Assembly (NCBI GenBank): GCA_030704615.1
Contig: CM060732.1
Span: 42,265,053 to 42,329,052, forward strand
DNA: 64,000 nt
Origin: Takakia lepidozioides
Lineage: Eukaryota > Streptophyta > Takakiopsida > Takakiales > Takakiaceae
Direction of reading: 5' to 3'
Position 1 is the stretch's first letter. The number at the start of each line of letters is the position of its first letter. The notes beneath the pieces are model-generated. The model ran no database searches. It was not told where the DNA came from and saw nothing but the letters and a program-made list of their open reading frames with translations. A program made the position numbers and the translations under genes. Of this stretch, positions 36,936 through 48,786 are shown in pieces.

Positions 36936-37676
36936 GCACCCCTGCAGACTATGTCAAACTTGACTTCAAACCAACTCTGAAATGAAGGCCATTGGAAGCA
37001 GATTCAATTAGTTTTGTTCGAATTTCAACTTTTGTTTTCTCACTTCAATGTGAGTTCTATCCACAAGACCTCAACTTCAGTAAATACCTTCTCCATGACA
37101 GATCCCCTCCACTACACTTTTCCATAGCGTTCACCATCTAGTTATTTTTTGTTTCCGTATCACTCAAATTCTTGAACTTTACAACCCTGCTCACCCAATG
37201 TTGAAAGCCACATTAAGACATTTCTATGCTTGATCCTTCATTTGCCAAGACAATCTCTTCGCTGAGAGCTTGCAGCTTGCAAGGTGAACGATGGCAGAAA
37301 ATGCAGAGCTCCTGTAGGTCAAGAAGGTCACGATCCGGGCATTTCGAGCAGTTCCGAAAAAGTTGGCGTGACGATTTCTATTGGCATATTTCGGAAGGGC
37401 AGCCCGGGCAAATTCCAAAGAATTTGACGACGAAACGTGGTGACGAAAACGTGGCACTATGGCACCCTATTCCTGCTCTACGCTAAACTAGCTTCCGACC
37501 TTCGGTTGTCGCTAGAACTAGGATACATAGAAGATCCTACACTTGGGCTTAGATAACACTGGACACTTGGGCCAACGGCTGGCACATGCTACCCTAGTTA
37601 GATCTTCATTGAAGCTAACGTTGATTCTTACTAAAATAAGTAGCTTGTGGTCACTTCACGTTTGGAAGGTGGACAC
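36936..37676. other. Spacer; no gene seen
   Basis: Only short frames. I see no domain or repeat that I can support. Confidence 0.35.
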
Positions 37677-38643
37677 CAGTGTTGGGCGGGTATATGAATT
37701 ACCCTGATATACCCGCCGGGTATATCAGGGTATATTGATATATGTATACCCTGGTGTGGCAAGTTTAGGTACCCCGATGTATACCCTTATATCAGGGTAT
37801 ATTTTTATGATATACCCTTATCCTTATATTTATCCTGCATCAAGACACTCAATATACCCTACTTTCCTGAAGGGTATATCTAATCAGGGTATATAAGGGC
37901 CTTTATGTGCCTTCATAGCCTTTAGGTGCTAGGTCTTTTCTCTTTTTGTTGTGTTGTTAGGGAGCCTTGAGCTATATGAAAGCTCCAACCAGAACTAAAA
38001 CATATATATCATTCCTTAAATGTCAAATAACCCAAACAATACCTCTTCATATCTCGCATATATATATATATATATAAAAGGAAACCTGCCCACAATTTAG
38101 GTCCTTGAGGGGGGGATTTTTTTAATTTTTTTTTATTAATTTTGGAAAACCTGGGAGCGACAGCCCACAATTCAGGCCCTAGGCAAGGTAGCGGGTTCCA
38201 CCACAGCGCCACACACTGTGCACTTACTAGCTGAGCTACCAGCCGATGTGTTTTTTTTAAATCTCAAAGCTCTTCCATCTTGCATTGGAAATTAACACCA
38301 AAATATTATGCAATATCTTATCAATTTTCTCTTTTACCCTATATTGTTTTTTTTGTGTTTTGTACATATTGAAGAACATCAGATATTCTTTAAAACCATT
38401 AAATTATATATTAATTGAAATAACTATCCATACCCGGAATTCATACCTTCAAGGTATATTTTGGCATATATATCCATACCCGGGGGTTATATAGAAATCT
38501 GAAAAGTTAATTTATCCATACCCGGAGGGTAAATAGTTTTTTGAGATTTCGATTTATCCATACCCGGAGGGTAAATGATTTGACAAAAATAATTTACTTA
38601 TACCCTAAGGGTATATTGAAATCAATATACCTGCACAACACTG
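37677..38643. mobile_element. hAT-like non-autonomous element, GGGTATA type, with perfect 8-bp target duplication
   Basis: Starts CAGTGTTGGGCGGGTATA and ends ACCTGCACAACACTG. Both flanks are GTGGACAC (37669-37676 and 38644-38651). Both ends are packed with GGGTATA/TATACCC repeats on both strands (first about 230 and last about 200 bp). The middle carries AT repeats and a tRNA-like insertion. No transposase is present. Confidence 0.88.
38080..38260 (-). mobile_element. tRNA-derived SINE-like insertion inside the hAT element
   Basis: On the minus strand: CGGCTGGTAGCTCAGCTAGT (RNA polymerase III A-box-like), then about 35 bases later GTGGTGGAACCCGCTACC (B-box-like), followed by a T/A-rich tail. 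The cloverleaf does not close into a normal tRNA. It lies in the otherwise motif-free centre of the 37677-38643 element, so it inserted after that element or was carried by it. Confidence 0.5.
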
Positions 38644-38651
38644 GTGGACAC

Positions 38652-39737
38652 TTCTAACTACCTAGTTGTAATGTAGTTGCTCGAACCTTTCCGGCCAAAG
38701 ACTCGAAAGTCCACCCATACATTAGGTGTAGACCCAAAGGAGCCATTTTCTATAACTAGGTTGGCTATGATATGTCACCTCCAACCTATGCATATGTAGC
38801 TAATTTGAATCGGGTCATCTTTATTTGGAGTCACAAGTCACAACTTGAAAACTATTTTTACTGAATTATTCGTTTAAAATTATTGTGTGGGACTTCAACA
38901 TGGGTGGATGTCTTTTGAAATGGAGGGGCTTGGTCTATGTCACATAGGAAGTGGTGGTTTAAGTTCATTTCAATCTAGTCAATTGATGCATCATATTCAT
39001 TGATTTTGCTTACATTCTTTGAAACTCAAAAAGCCAATTGAAACACACCTATAATACATAATGAAACTGACAAATTGAAGAACAGATATAAACCTTGTGG
39101 AAAAAAACACAAGAATATACATAATGTGGATAGACCCAGATGGACTTACTGAAAGCCAAACAAGGGGTCTACCAACAACAAATTAGATAGTAAATGTGTG
39201 TACATGGTTGATGTATACGAGAAAAAAAAAAAAAAACCAACAGAGGTTAACATTCCAGCTGAAAGCTATGTAGCGAAAATACGAGCCGCTTCTCATAAGA
39301 GCTAATAGAAGTAACTCTACACTGTCTCGCCCCGCAGCCATTCCCCATTGTAATGTGGAACTGCTGGGCCTCTAATGCATGATCATCCAACACACACAGT
39401 GCCACATTCATACAAACACTCAGTGCCTCCAGGGCCCGGAGGCCTTGCTTAAATAGAGGTGCCAAATGGTTAATCACACATATAGCTGATCAGATTAGAC
39501 TCTAGAGTCCATAAATTCCAACATCAGCGGCCATGTAGGATAACCTTGATCCTAAACTAGCTGTTGAAGTAAAACAAGAGAGCTTAACTAAAAATAGGTT
39601 CTACCCACCCACATTCATCCTAAAAGGGGAAAAAGGGAAGTGGGTTAAAAACATAAACAACAAAAGAAGAGAGCGAAAGAGAGGTAAAGTGAAGATAAGT
39701 GAGAAATGTGGCGAGACGAAGGAAGAAGAAGAAGACG
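38652..39737. other. Spacer and promoter/5' UTR of the aldo/keto reductase gene
   Basis: No conserved coding sequence. A poly(A) run is at 39220-39236. The purine-rich stretch 39640-39737 is the likely 5' leader of the next gene. Confidence 0.35.
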
Positions 39738-42700
39738 ATGGGATTGCCGTGTACAACGATCGGGCCAGGCTTGCAAGTCTCCAGGCTATGCCTTGGTTCT
39801 CCCTCACACCCTCCATTTGATTGTAACATTCTTGAAGTCGACAGGGCACTGATGGCTTTCCGTTTAACGTTGTGGATTTTGGCCATGGCCAACGTTTGGT
39901 GAGGTGTGCTCGCTTCGTGGATACAGGAACGATGACATATGGGGAGCAGAACAATTATGCTGATGCTTCCGAGCAGCTGAAGATGGCCACTGAGGCAGGT
40001 ATCAACTTCTTCGACACCGCTGAAATGTGAGTGCATTCCTGGATGTGGGTCATTTACGAAACGATTTTAATCCAACTGGTTTCAACTGGATAAAAATATT
40101 TATCGGTGTGTGGTGCGTTTGGGAGTGGTTCTATTGGCCGACTATCACCAATACCAGTTAGGCAATTGTAATTGGTTACTTATTTTGCAAGTAGAACATT
40201 TTGCATTAGCGATAGATCAAATGAACGCGTACCATCAATTTCAGTTCACTTTAAAAGTGTATATGAAATCTTCCCGTCTATGATTGCACAATTGTACTCA
40301 ATGAATGATTTCGATACATACTTGAAGAACCTCCAGCAAGATCTTACTTTGACAATCAGTAAATCTGCTGTGCAGGTACCCGGTGCCACAGCGAGCAGAG
40401 ACCCAGGGAAGAACTGAAGAGTATGTGGGACGCTGGCTGAAGCATTCCAGGATTCCGCGTGACAGTGTAGTTTTGGCTACCAAGGTGCCATTCTTCTCCA
40501 TTCCTTTTGTGGGCTCTGTTGTCAGTGCCAATCTGCAAGAAAAACCATTGTAAGCATGATGCGGTCGCTTAATAGCATTCATTGGCATGCCGAAAACTGA
40601 CTACAGCTGCGTTGGACTCCAGTTTTGTCCCTGGTGACTACTGGAGGCCAGTGAGTGTCTGTCGTGCAGGTCTGTATGCTGTTTTATAGGAACATGGTTC
40701 AACTTGGTGAAAGTGGGAAACGGTCATATGGTTGGGTATCTTTTCCTTACTGGACAGTTAACTTTGTTGGCTTGAGGTACAGGCCACTGGACCATCAGGT
40801 CAAATGACATGGATACGAGGAGGGCCATCTTCTCTGGATGCAGTCAACATTCGGGAAGCCATTGATGGCAGGTAGAATTTGAACTTGGAATATCCAAATT
40901 TTACAGGGCACTTCTTCATAGCTCACAACACCTCTTACATGTCTTCAGAATCCTATCTTTCAGTTTGATATTGATATGTACACTTCAGTTGTAAGAAGAG
41001 TAAGTTTGTATGCGAGAGCTCCCTTCTTGGAAGCAGTCAGTGGTAGATACGCTGCTTTGCATGCATGTTATTTTAATAGTGAATGTCTTTCTAGCATTTG
41101 AGATAAAAAGAACAGTTTTTTTTTCTGCCCACAATTTTGTTGTTTGATGCTGCAGCTTGAAGCGGTTGGGTACTGATTATATTGATCTGTATCAGCTTCA
41201 TTGGCCTGACAGGTGTGCACCCCCCCCCCCCCACCACTAAAGAAATTAAACAGACCATCGATTTCGTTCTATTTGGTATTCATTGCTTGGTCTATTGGGA
41301 AGGTCATTATCTCACCCTAGACCCACTTTCCATCTGAGAATAACTACAGAAGTGCCATTTGGGGGCGGGAAATGATAAAGATATGTGCCAATGTTTGGGG
41401 AGATCGATTATGACCCCTGCAGCAGCTACACATCATTCCCCATAGAGGAACAGCTGCAAGCTCTTACTGCTGCTGTGGATGCAGGCAAGGTTGCTTCCCT
41501 TGTCCACCTTTTTCTGTTATCTCAATCTTCCTTGGTTTGACATGTATCTCTGTCCCTTTTCTCCTCTCCCTCTGTTAAGATTAATCTGTTGTTCATAAAT
41601 CCATCTGTAACACTCACCAGGCTTTTAAGTGCAGATCTGACATAATCAACCCATTGGACTCCTGGCCTTTTAGATCAGGCATGTTGGTCTGAGTAACGAG
41701 ACAGCATTTGGTGTAATGGAGTTCTGTCGCTTTGCCAACAAGAACACCACACTCCCTCGGATCATCTCTATACAGGTCAACCATAGACTCGGTTGCTTTT
41801 GTTTATCATGGTAGTCTTTAACTAAATGCCATTGCTGTTCATGGACCCTCAAGGATAAGAGTCCTTTTGGGGAGGTAACAATGTTATTCTAATGCCTCCG
41901 TTTCTGCTTCAGTGTAGATGGTATCTCATATTGAGGGGTGCTGGCAACAGAATGCGTACAATCTATTGTGCCGCACCTTCGATATTTCCCTTGCTGAATG
42001 CTGCCACCACCACAGGTTTGTCTATTTCTCCCCTGGACTTGTCATATGGCATGCAGTTTCTTTCTTTCTTCCTTTTTTGTTTTCACCTGCAGCCAGATTG
42101 CCAAGGGAGGAACTTTTTCTTTCTGGATGCCAAAGATGGATCCACAACCAGTCAAAGGGTCTATGCCTGTGTGTCCAGGGCAGGCAATATCCAATAAATA
42201 CATCCCTCTCTCTCCTTCTCCTGTTGAGTAGTTGAAATTGGCCCCCTGGCACGCTCCATTTGTGCGTGGCCAAACACATTGAAGTGTGCTACGTGTAACT
42301 CTAGGCCAACAGCTGACAACAAAGTTGCCATTGGTTGTCAAACGCCAAGTGCAAAGGGCAAAGAGGTAGCTGCTACGTAGAGTTGTTGTGTCCTTGATAA
42401 GGAATACTGGGGTTTGTGGGGTCAATAGGGTGAGCTTGCTGGCGTACAGTCCTCTAGCAATGGGCCTTCTCTCTAGCAAATACATGGCCCCTGATGGTGG
42501 ACCACCTGATGCTCGTCTTAATCTTTACAGAGGTATGAGAAACTGGTTCCAGCAGGTATTTCATCTCTAATTATTGGTCGTTGAATCCATTTTCAGAGGG
42601 ACGTTCTGATAAGAGAAAAGCATCTGGGATTTTTGTAGTTACTTCGAAGTAGCACCACAACTCTCAGAGGCACTCTTCTCATGTATGCAGGGAATGTGAA

Positions 42701-43672
42701 ACTGATCTAGCTGTGGTTAGAAATTGCAGGTTACCATGTACAAAGTGGACTGAAGTTCAGTACTGTGGCCATGTTTTGAGCAGGACGCTATGCTGAGGCA
42801 GAGGGCCGTTACAGTTTGGCAAAGCCCAATGTCATTCCTGCCATCTCTGTAACTCTTCACATCCTTGTTGTCTTTGTCAATGCAAGGACTGACTTTGAGT
42901 TTTGCTTGAAAAACAGGGTTCATTAACCTATCGTTTCAGTATATAGCAGTGACATTCAATCTTAGTAAGGAAAGGCAAGAAGCCAAGACACCCAAGCTGT
43001 GTACCTATGTCCAAAGCACTGATCCCTATGCGAAAGTGCTGATTGCATTTGGTGAAAGATTTGCAGGCTTATGTGGAGATTGCGAGAAGGCATGGAATCA
43101 GTCCTATTGCGCTGGCCATTGGTACGTTAACGGAACCAAAGGTGTCATGTTCTGTGCAGAGAGATTGAGCATTTTCAATCCGGATTTGAACTTATGTCTT
43201 GCAGAGCTTGGTCAAAAGCATAAAGTATGTTGGCTGAAGCCAAGGTAACGTATTGTGATTCCTTGGCGCATTAGGCATGACACTTCTTAGCTTGCATCTA
43301 TAGTGTGACTGGGGCCAGGACCACCTATGGTGAGCCCTCAGGGCCGTTCCTAGTGTGCTGTCTGTGAGCTTGCGATGTAATTAACAGCTCATTGTCTGAT
43401 GCTTCCTGGAGAAAACCCTGTTATGCCCCGCCAGCAGCCATGTCATGCTAAGAAAGACAGCATATTCCATCTTAAGATTGCCTGTCAACTCAACACTATT
43501 TGTGAATGCAGGATTTGTGTTGAGGCACCCACTTGTGGCGAGTGTGGTTGTGGGAGCCACAAAGATGTGGCAACTACAGGAGATTGTTGAGGCAAGCCAT
43601 GTCCATCTCAGTGAAGAGATTTTAATAGAGATAGACTCTGTGCACCAGTGCTATCCCAACCCCACACCATGA
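39738..43672 (+). CDS. Aldo/keto reductase, Tas-like NAD(P)-linked oxidoreductase
   Basis: NADPH-dependent carbonyl reductase of the AKR superfamily; substrate unknown. Exons: 39738-39795, 39927-40026, 40376-40484, 40783-40871, 41156-41212, 41381-41489, 41674-41775, 41951-42015, 42429-42532, 42784-42848, 43067-43121, 43512-43672. They sum to 1074 nt, 357 codons, all phases consistent. The TIM-barrel catalytic tetrad is visible: Asp and Tyr in INFFDTAEMYPV (about residues 43-54), Lys in VVLATK (about 88), His in YQLHWPDR (about 133). The cofactor-binding end shows VVVGATKMWQLQEIVEASH (about 315-333). Length and the YPVPQRAETQGRTEEYVGRW block match bacterial Tas and its plant homologues. The plant homologues often carry a plastid transit peptide; none is evident here, the protein starting MGLPCTTIGPGLQVSRLCLG. 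Confidence 0.93.
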
Positions 43673-43932
43673 CCCACTTCATAACTCATACATAGGGCGG
43701 TACCTTTGACTCTCTCATGCATTTTGAGACCCTTCAGATATCTTTAATGGTGACAAATCAGATGAGGGGGAGCTGCTTCCATATGAGGCAGTTCATCCAC
43801 TTGTGTTTGCGATATATGGAACATAAGAGTGAAATGCTGGAATCATGATTGGTGGGTTGAAGAAATAAATGTAACTGACAAGATTTTGACCTCTTTGTGT
43901 TTCCTATTCCCTACTTGCGACTTCACGGTATG
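43673..43932. other. 3' UTR of the aldo/keto reductase gene and spacer
   Basis: Short stretch between the stop codon and the target duplication of LINE copy C. Confidence 0.4.
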
Positions 43933-43942
43933 TCCAGAAAGA

Positions 43943-45069
43943 TTGTACTCATAAGACGTTGTTTGCCGCAGCCTTGTGGCCATTGACCCCGCGCCCAGTT
44001 TGAGCGGGAACAAAAGGAACAGAACCTACCTCCGTCAGGGGCTGACGTTGGTAGTAAGACTTACCATCATATAAGGAATTAATCCGGGTTTTCCAGATAT
44101 CCTCTAGAAAACCCTTCACACAAGCATCAATCTGTTGTGTGTGATTTGCCCAAAAACTAGGCCTCAGGAGGGCCTGGGCTTTTGGCTCAGCCTCGAGACT
44201 TTCAAAGTTGGTAACCAGGGGTACAGGCACAATTCTCTTGATAGAATTGAAGAGAGCGTCTCTTTGGTGAGAGAACCCCGGACAGCGTATCAGAAAATGA
44301 ATACTGTCTTCAGATTGCCCACACAACGGACAATTGCACTCTCCCTTTCCTCTCTGCTTCTGTTTGCTGTTCAAAGGTAGGCTTCCTGCCCTGAGTTTAA
44401 ATTTCAGTCTAGTGCCGAGAGTGGGTAGACCCTTGAGGTCATCCAAGATGCCCACCCCCATGTCACTGACTGGAAACAAGTTCAGGGAAGTTCTCTGCCT
44501 AACTTCATTTTCATCAGACAATCTCATGGCAACAGACATGGCTTCAGACACTACAGCCTCTAAGGCAGATTTATCCAGCAGGGTCAAGACATGCGGATCC
44601 AGGTCCAGGTCCTTGAGAATCTTTTCTACTCTCTTCTGCCAGGACTTGGCCTGTTTGACAGGGCGGTCCTGTTTCCAAGATATAGAGTCGATCAACTTAG
44701 GATATCTGGTGTTGGGCATATGTTGCAGCTGACCCCACCATCTGACCTTGAATTCATCTCGTCGGGAGCTTAAGGATGGAATGCCAAACTCACCCCGAAC
44801 AGCCACATTGGTTGTTGAGCATGCTGACATACACTCCTTAAGCACCCCCACTTGAATGGATTCTAGAGACTTAGCCTGGTTGGAATTATGAACCCCTATA
44901 GCTGATCCGTACTCCAAGGCAGGTCTAAATAACGCGACAAAGCATGGTTTTCTTAACCTCAGAGATGACCCCTCTGCAGTGGAAAATTTTAGTGAGCCCC
45001 GGAGCTTTGCCCTTGCCAGTTTGAACAACTTTCTGTATATGTGCATCCCAATTACAATTGGAGGAAAAC
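43943..45069 (-). mobile_element. LINE copy C, 5'-truncated, with 10-bp target duplication
   Basis: Minus-strand copy nearly identical to the 3' part of copy A, from EFSSNCNWDAHIQKVVQTGK through the zf-RVT cluster CNCPLCG to the common tail. It is flanked by TCCAGAAAGA on both sides (43933-43942 and 45070-45079). The insertion is truncated within the reverse transcriptase, as usual for target-primed reverse transcription. One frame is open for most of its length, so this copy is young. Confidence 0.92.
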
Positions 45070-45499
45070 TCCAGAAAGAGAGTGCTTGTGAGTCTATGCT
45101 CCTTTGTAGAACATAAGGGACCCGCAACTCCTGGTATCTCCAATAGCAGTTCTCCAGATGAGTGCGCAACTGCCTTTTGAGCTTTAGTGGCAAGATTCTG
45201 TTCCACTGGTGATTAGGGCAGTGGTTGTCTTGGTGATATAGGCATTCATGATTCATAACTTATTCATAATTTATTGAATCTTTTACAACTGGTCATATGT
45301 CTATAAGTATTCCTAGAGTGAGTCATAAGTCATAACAGGGATAGAGGATGCTTAATCTGGACTTTGTCAATGATGCCAAGTTCAACATGTTGCTATTAGT
45401 GAGTTGAATAAGCTCTAAAGAAGCCTACTCACAAATACAGTAGACGAGACATTGGAACTCTCGCAAAATAAGCTGCCACACAACAACAGTACCACCACC

Positions 45500-45675
45500 T
45501 TGACAGCCAAGTTGTAGCCCAGTAGTAATGGGCACATACCACCGCAGTAGTGGTTGTGGGTTCAATCCACCAATTGGTGTCACAAAAATGTCCACAGGCA
45601 GCAGCCCTTTGGGGTCATAAGACACCACAATTTACACTTCCTTCGGGAGGCGTATATATACCACCACTTTTATAT
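45500..45675 (+). mobile_element. tRNA-derived SINE, most complete copy
   Basis: Begins with an A-box-like AGTTGTAGCCCAGTAGTAAT and, about 40 bases on, a B box GGGTTCAATCC; the head therefore resembles a tRNA gene. The body follows: GTGTCACAAAAATGTCCAC, GGCAGCAGCCCTTTGGGG, GACACCACAATTTACACTTC, GGAGGCGTATATAT and an AT-rich end. The same body recurs at 56655-56795, 57085-57215, 57455-57575 and 59175-59245. Confidence 0.7.
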
Positions 45676-45705
45676 CTAAACAATGATCTAAATGCGCAGA
45701 GTTGA

Positions 45706-45895
45706 TGGAGCAAAGAGGTCTTGGCTCCTCAGCCAGATCCCAATAGTGCCTGTATATTATCCTCGAGCTCCCACATCTAGAGATGTCAATGAATTAGTTT
45801 GTGGAGCAAAGAGGTCTTGGCTCCTCAGCCAGAGCCCAATAGTGCTTGTATATTATCCTCGAATCTAGGGATGTCAATGAATTAGTTTGTGGAGG
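45706..45895. repeat. Two tandem copies of a ~95-bp unit
   Basis: tggagcaaagaggtcttggc through atgtcaatgaattagtttg occurs twice back to back; the second copy lacks about ten bases in the middle. Non-coding. Confidence 0.85.
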
Positions 45896-46071
45896 TTTGC
45901 TAGGTGGCTATCTGGTTCAATTAGTAGACACAAGTCAATATCTCATCCCATTGTATGTTAACAACACAATCACAGTGTGGTGTAAAGACAGCTAGGGTAG
46001 TCTATGCCGTTGGCCCAAGTGTCCAGTGTCATCTAAGCCCAAGCAGTCTCATATATATCCAAATGCGCCTA

Positions 46072-46578
46072 CAGTCCCTGCCCAACCGTTTAGGCGATAA
46101 ATAATTCAAATTGAAAGTGCCTAACGCGTTTTGGGAATTTTTCAAATTTTGGCCTAATTGCACGGAAATTATGGGACCAAAGTGCCTAATGCCTAAAAAT
46201 TCAAGCAAAAAACTTTCAAGCCTCTTCTCATGTTGTTTGTAATAAGACGATGTTTGAGGCTTGGAGCACCGCGTACAACAAAAAGGGGCATTTTTAGGGT
46301 TTGCACGGAAATGAAGGGTAGCTGGAGCCTGCAAGCTTGGAGGAGATTTGAGCTTGGCGTGTTGGCATGGGACCAGGGGGCCATGGGCATTGGGTTTCTA
46401 TTGTGTATTTTTATTCTTAAGAAAATAAATGTTTTCTCTTCTCATGTGCCTAATTCAAAAAACTTATAGCATGAGGATGCCTAATGTGAGAAATGGTTTG
46501 AGAAACATGCCTAAGCAGTCTGTTTGGTTTTTAATAATTATTAGGCGCAAAAGTGCCTAAACGGTTGGGCCGGGACAG
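46072..46578. mobile_element. Short TIR element with 24-bp ends and GTGCCTAA internal repeats
   Basis: Left end CAGTCCCTGCCCAACCGTTT-AGGC and right end, reverse-complemented, CTGTCCCGGCCCAACCGTTT-AGGC: long inverted repeats with three or so mismatches. The flanks show only TA on both sides, suggesting a Tc1/mariner-like TA duplication rather than the 8 bp of hAT. Inside, GTGCCTAA or close variants recur many times and extend the terminal repeat. No coding sequence; 507 bp. Confidence 0.75.
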
Positions 46579-46599
46579 TATTTCAAGGCCCAAGTCTCC

Positions 46600-47230
46600 A
46601 TGGTGGCCTGTGCCGTTGACCCAAGTGTCCAGTGCAGTCATCTAAGCCCAAGTGCAAGATCTCCTATGTAACTAGTGCGTCTCCTATGTCAAGGCCCAAG
46701 TGCGACCTCTAGGGTAGCCTATGCCGTTGGACCCAAGTGTGAAAGAATTGAAATCTAAATTGCAATTTCGTATGTATCCCAGTGGGTCTCCTATGTCGAG
46801 GCCCATCTCTACCCAAGTGCAATCTTCTATTCATGTACCCAAGTGCATCTCCCACGTGGAGGCCCAAGTGTCCAATGTCATCTAAGCCCAAGTGCAATAT
46901 CCCACGTATCCAAGTGAGGCTCCCATGTCAAGGCCCTATTTACTTATTTCCATGAATTTATTGAGTAGTAATATATCAATATATCTCCCTCAAGCCATAT
47001 CTAATCATTTTCTTTCCACAGAGCCTACGACCAGATTTGAACCGGAGACCTTGCCCTTGATATCTCTCCTGTCAAGGCTCCAATCATTGTCCAGCAACCG
47101 AAGTACTTGAAATTCGTTTTAGCCATATCTCATCATTTTTTTTCTACAGAGCCTACGACCAGATTTGACCGGAGATCTTCCCCTTGATATTTCTCCTGTC
47201 GAGGCTCCAACCATTGTCCCAGGAATGCTC
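46600..47230. repeat. Diverged short repeats and a ~105-bp direct duplication
   Basis: 46600-46930 repeats variants of gcccaagtgtccagtgtcat and ctcctatgtcaaggcccaag. Around 46995-47098 and 47120-47218 a block with acagagcctacgaccagatt, ccggagaccttgcccttgat and ctcctgtcaaggctcca occurs twice in direct order. Confidence 0.7.
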
Positions 47231-48786
47231 ACTTTGATATTTTTCGTGAATTTCCAGCGACCAAAAGTACCGCAGGTCCAAAAATCATGAGACAAGCCTT
47301 TGCACCCCTCCTCGTTGAGGGCTTTCCAACGTTACCAAGCACCGGCGCTAGGGCCTTGCGGTTTGGGACATCTCAAGGCTACAATACAAAACAAAACAAA
47401 ACAAAACAAAACAAACAAGCGGCACCGTCACAAGAGGCTCTGTCCTTGCTCTTTCCTTCAGTGATATTTTGGGGTTGTTGTTTTACATTTTTTCCATGGC
47501 TTCATGAATCATGCCCATCAACCCTCCATAGACTAGGCTTAATGGATAAGCCTAGTTCTCCCCCTAGGCAAGATGTCTCCACAAGGCCTCTATCCCTTGG
47601 GGGATAGAGCCAGCAAACAAACTGGATAGGGTAGCTTGTTATCGCCTGATGACTTCTTTGAGGTTAGTTTTTCCTCGTATTTTAATTTGAGTAACAAGGC
47701 CTCTGTCCCCTTTCTTTAAAATAAATAAATGCCACAACAAGTATATGTTGAACATTTGTCAAATGCATTAACAAGGCTAGTGAAAATTGTGTCAAATTTT
47801 GTTATGATACAAACTACAAATATTCTTGGAGTTCATTTCTCCAATCGAGGTACTATAGACTAGAAAAGAGAGTTTGAGGGGGTTTTAGGTTTTGTATGAG
47901 CACCTTGGTAGACCACCAAACCACAACTCGAGATCACCTTGGAACTGATGGCTTGATAAAGAAAGTTGTGCAATCCATTTAAATAAGTTTACATAAGCAT
48001 GGCTTACAAAAAAGATATCTAGGCAATTGGGATCTTCAACTGTCTTGGTTGGCCATGGGATATGATTCAACAAACAAATATGATCATTAATTTTCTTTAC
48101 ATTGAATCTTCTCTTCTTTGGTTCGAAAGTTAGATATCTATGCATCTATTTGCAAGAAAATACTAGAGTCCTCAATCTTGATATTTCAGTTGCCTAGACA
48201 CAAATGTGTGATCAACAAACAATGTTACTAATGAGAATCATGCCTAAAAGCTTTCAGAAACATTGCCATAGCATAGCTCCGACAGACATTGAGGTGTATA
48301 GACACGAGTAAAAATATGGAAGTACTTCTTAGAGAAAATGGCACAATTCGGCACATTTCCCTGCGCCTCAGATATGAGTCCACAACTGCGCTTTGCAGAT
48401 AACCTTCCAAGTGTCAAGTGAGGCTGCCCATTCTGCAGGGTAAGCTGCCAGGGACAACTCAAAATCTCATTTGGTTTGAGTCCAAATGTCACAATGCTAG
48501 AACTAGATATTTTCTAGGTAGTTCACAGTTCACACTACACAGAAAACATCTGTTGACATATTCAAAACATATATCTTAAAGACGTTTTTCCAGTATAAGT
48601 TTTCACATGCTCCCCATTCTTTTTAGAATATCTTAATGCCTACAGGGGGATACAACACACACAAACTTTCAAGATTTTTAATTTACACATAAATGCCTGA
48701 AAGCCATTTTCACCAGATCCACACAGTAGAGTTTTTATCTCCAAGAGGTGGGCAACTTGCCCAAGGCAAGCCCAACTGAAAATTGG
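47231..48786. other. Spacer; no gene seen
   Basis: A (CAAAA)n microsatellite lies at about 47388-47417. The 3' UTR of the phosphate acetyltransferase gene should lie just left of 48787. No conserved frames otherwise. Confidence 0.4.

Noticed and set aside
38150-38260. Possible tRNA gene
   Set aside because: A- and B-box-like words are present but no acceptor stem or anticodon arm closes; treated as a SINE-like insertion.
41215-41235. Poly(C) run as a regulatory signal
   Set aside because: It lies just after a splice donor inside an intron; a simple homopolymer is the plainer explanation.
45080-45256. Extension of the LINE copy C reading frame upstream (WNRILPLKLKRQLRTHLENC...)
   Set aside because: The target duplication at 45070-45079 shows that the element stops there; the extra codons are host sequence read through by chance.
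45500-45600. Possible tRNA gene on the plus strand
   Set aside because: Repeated several times with an unrelated constant body; better explained as a tRNA-derived SINE.
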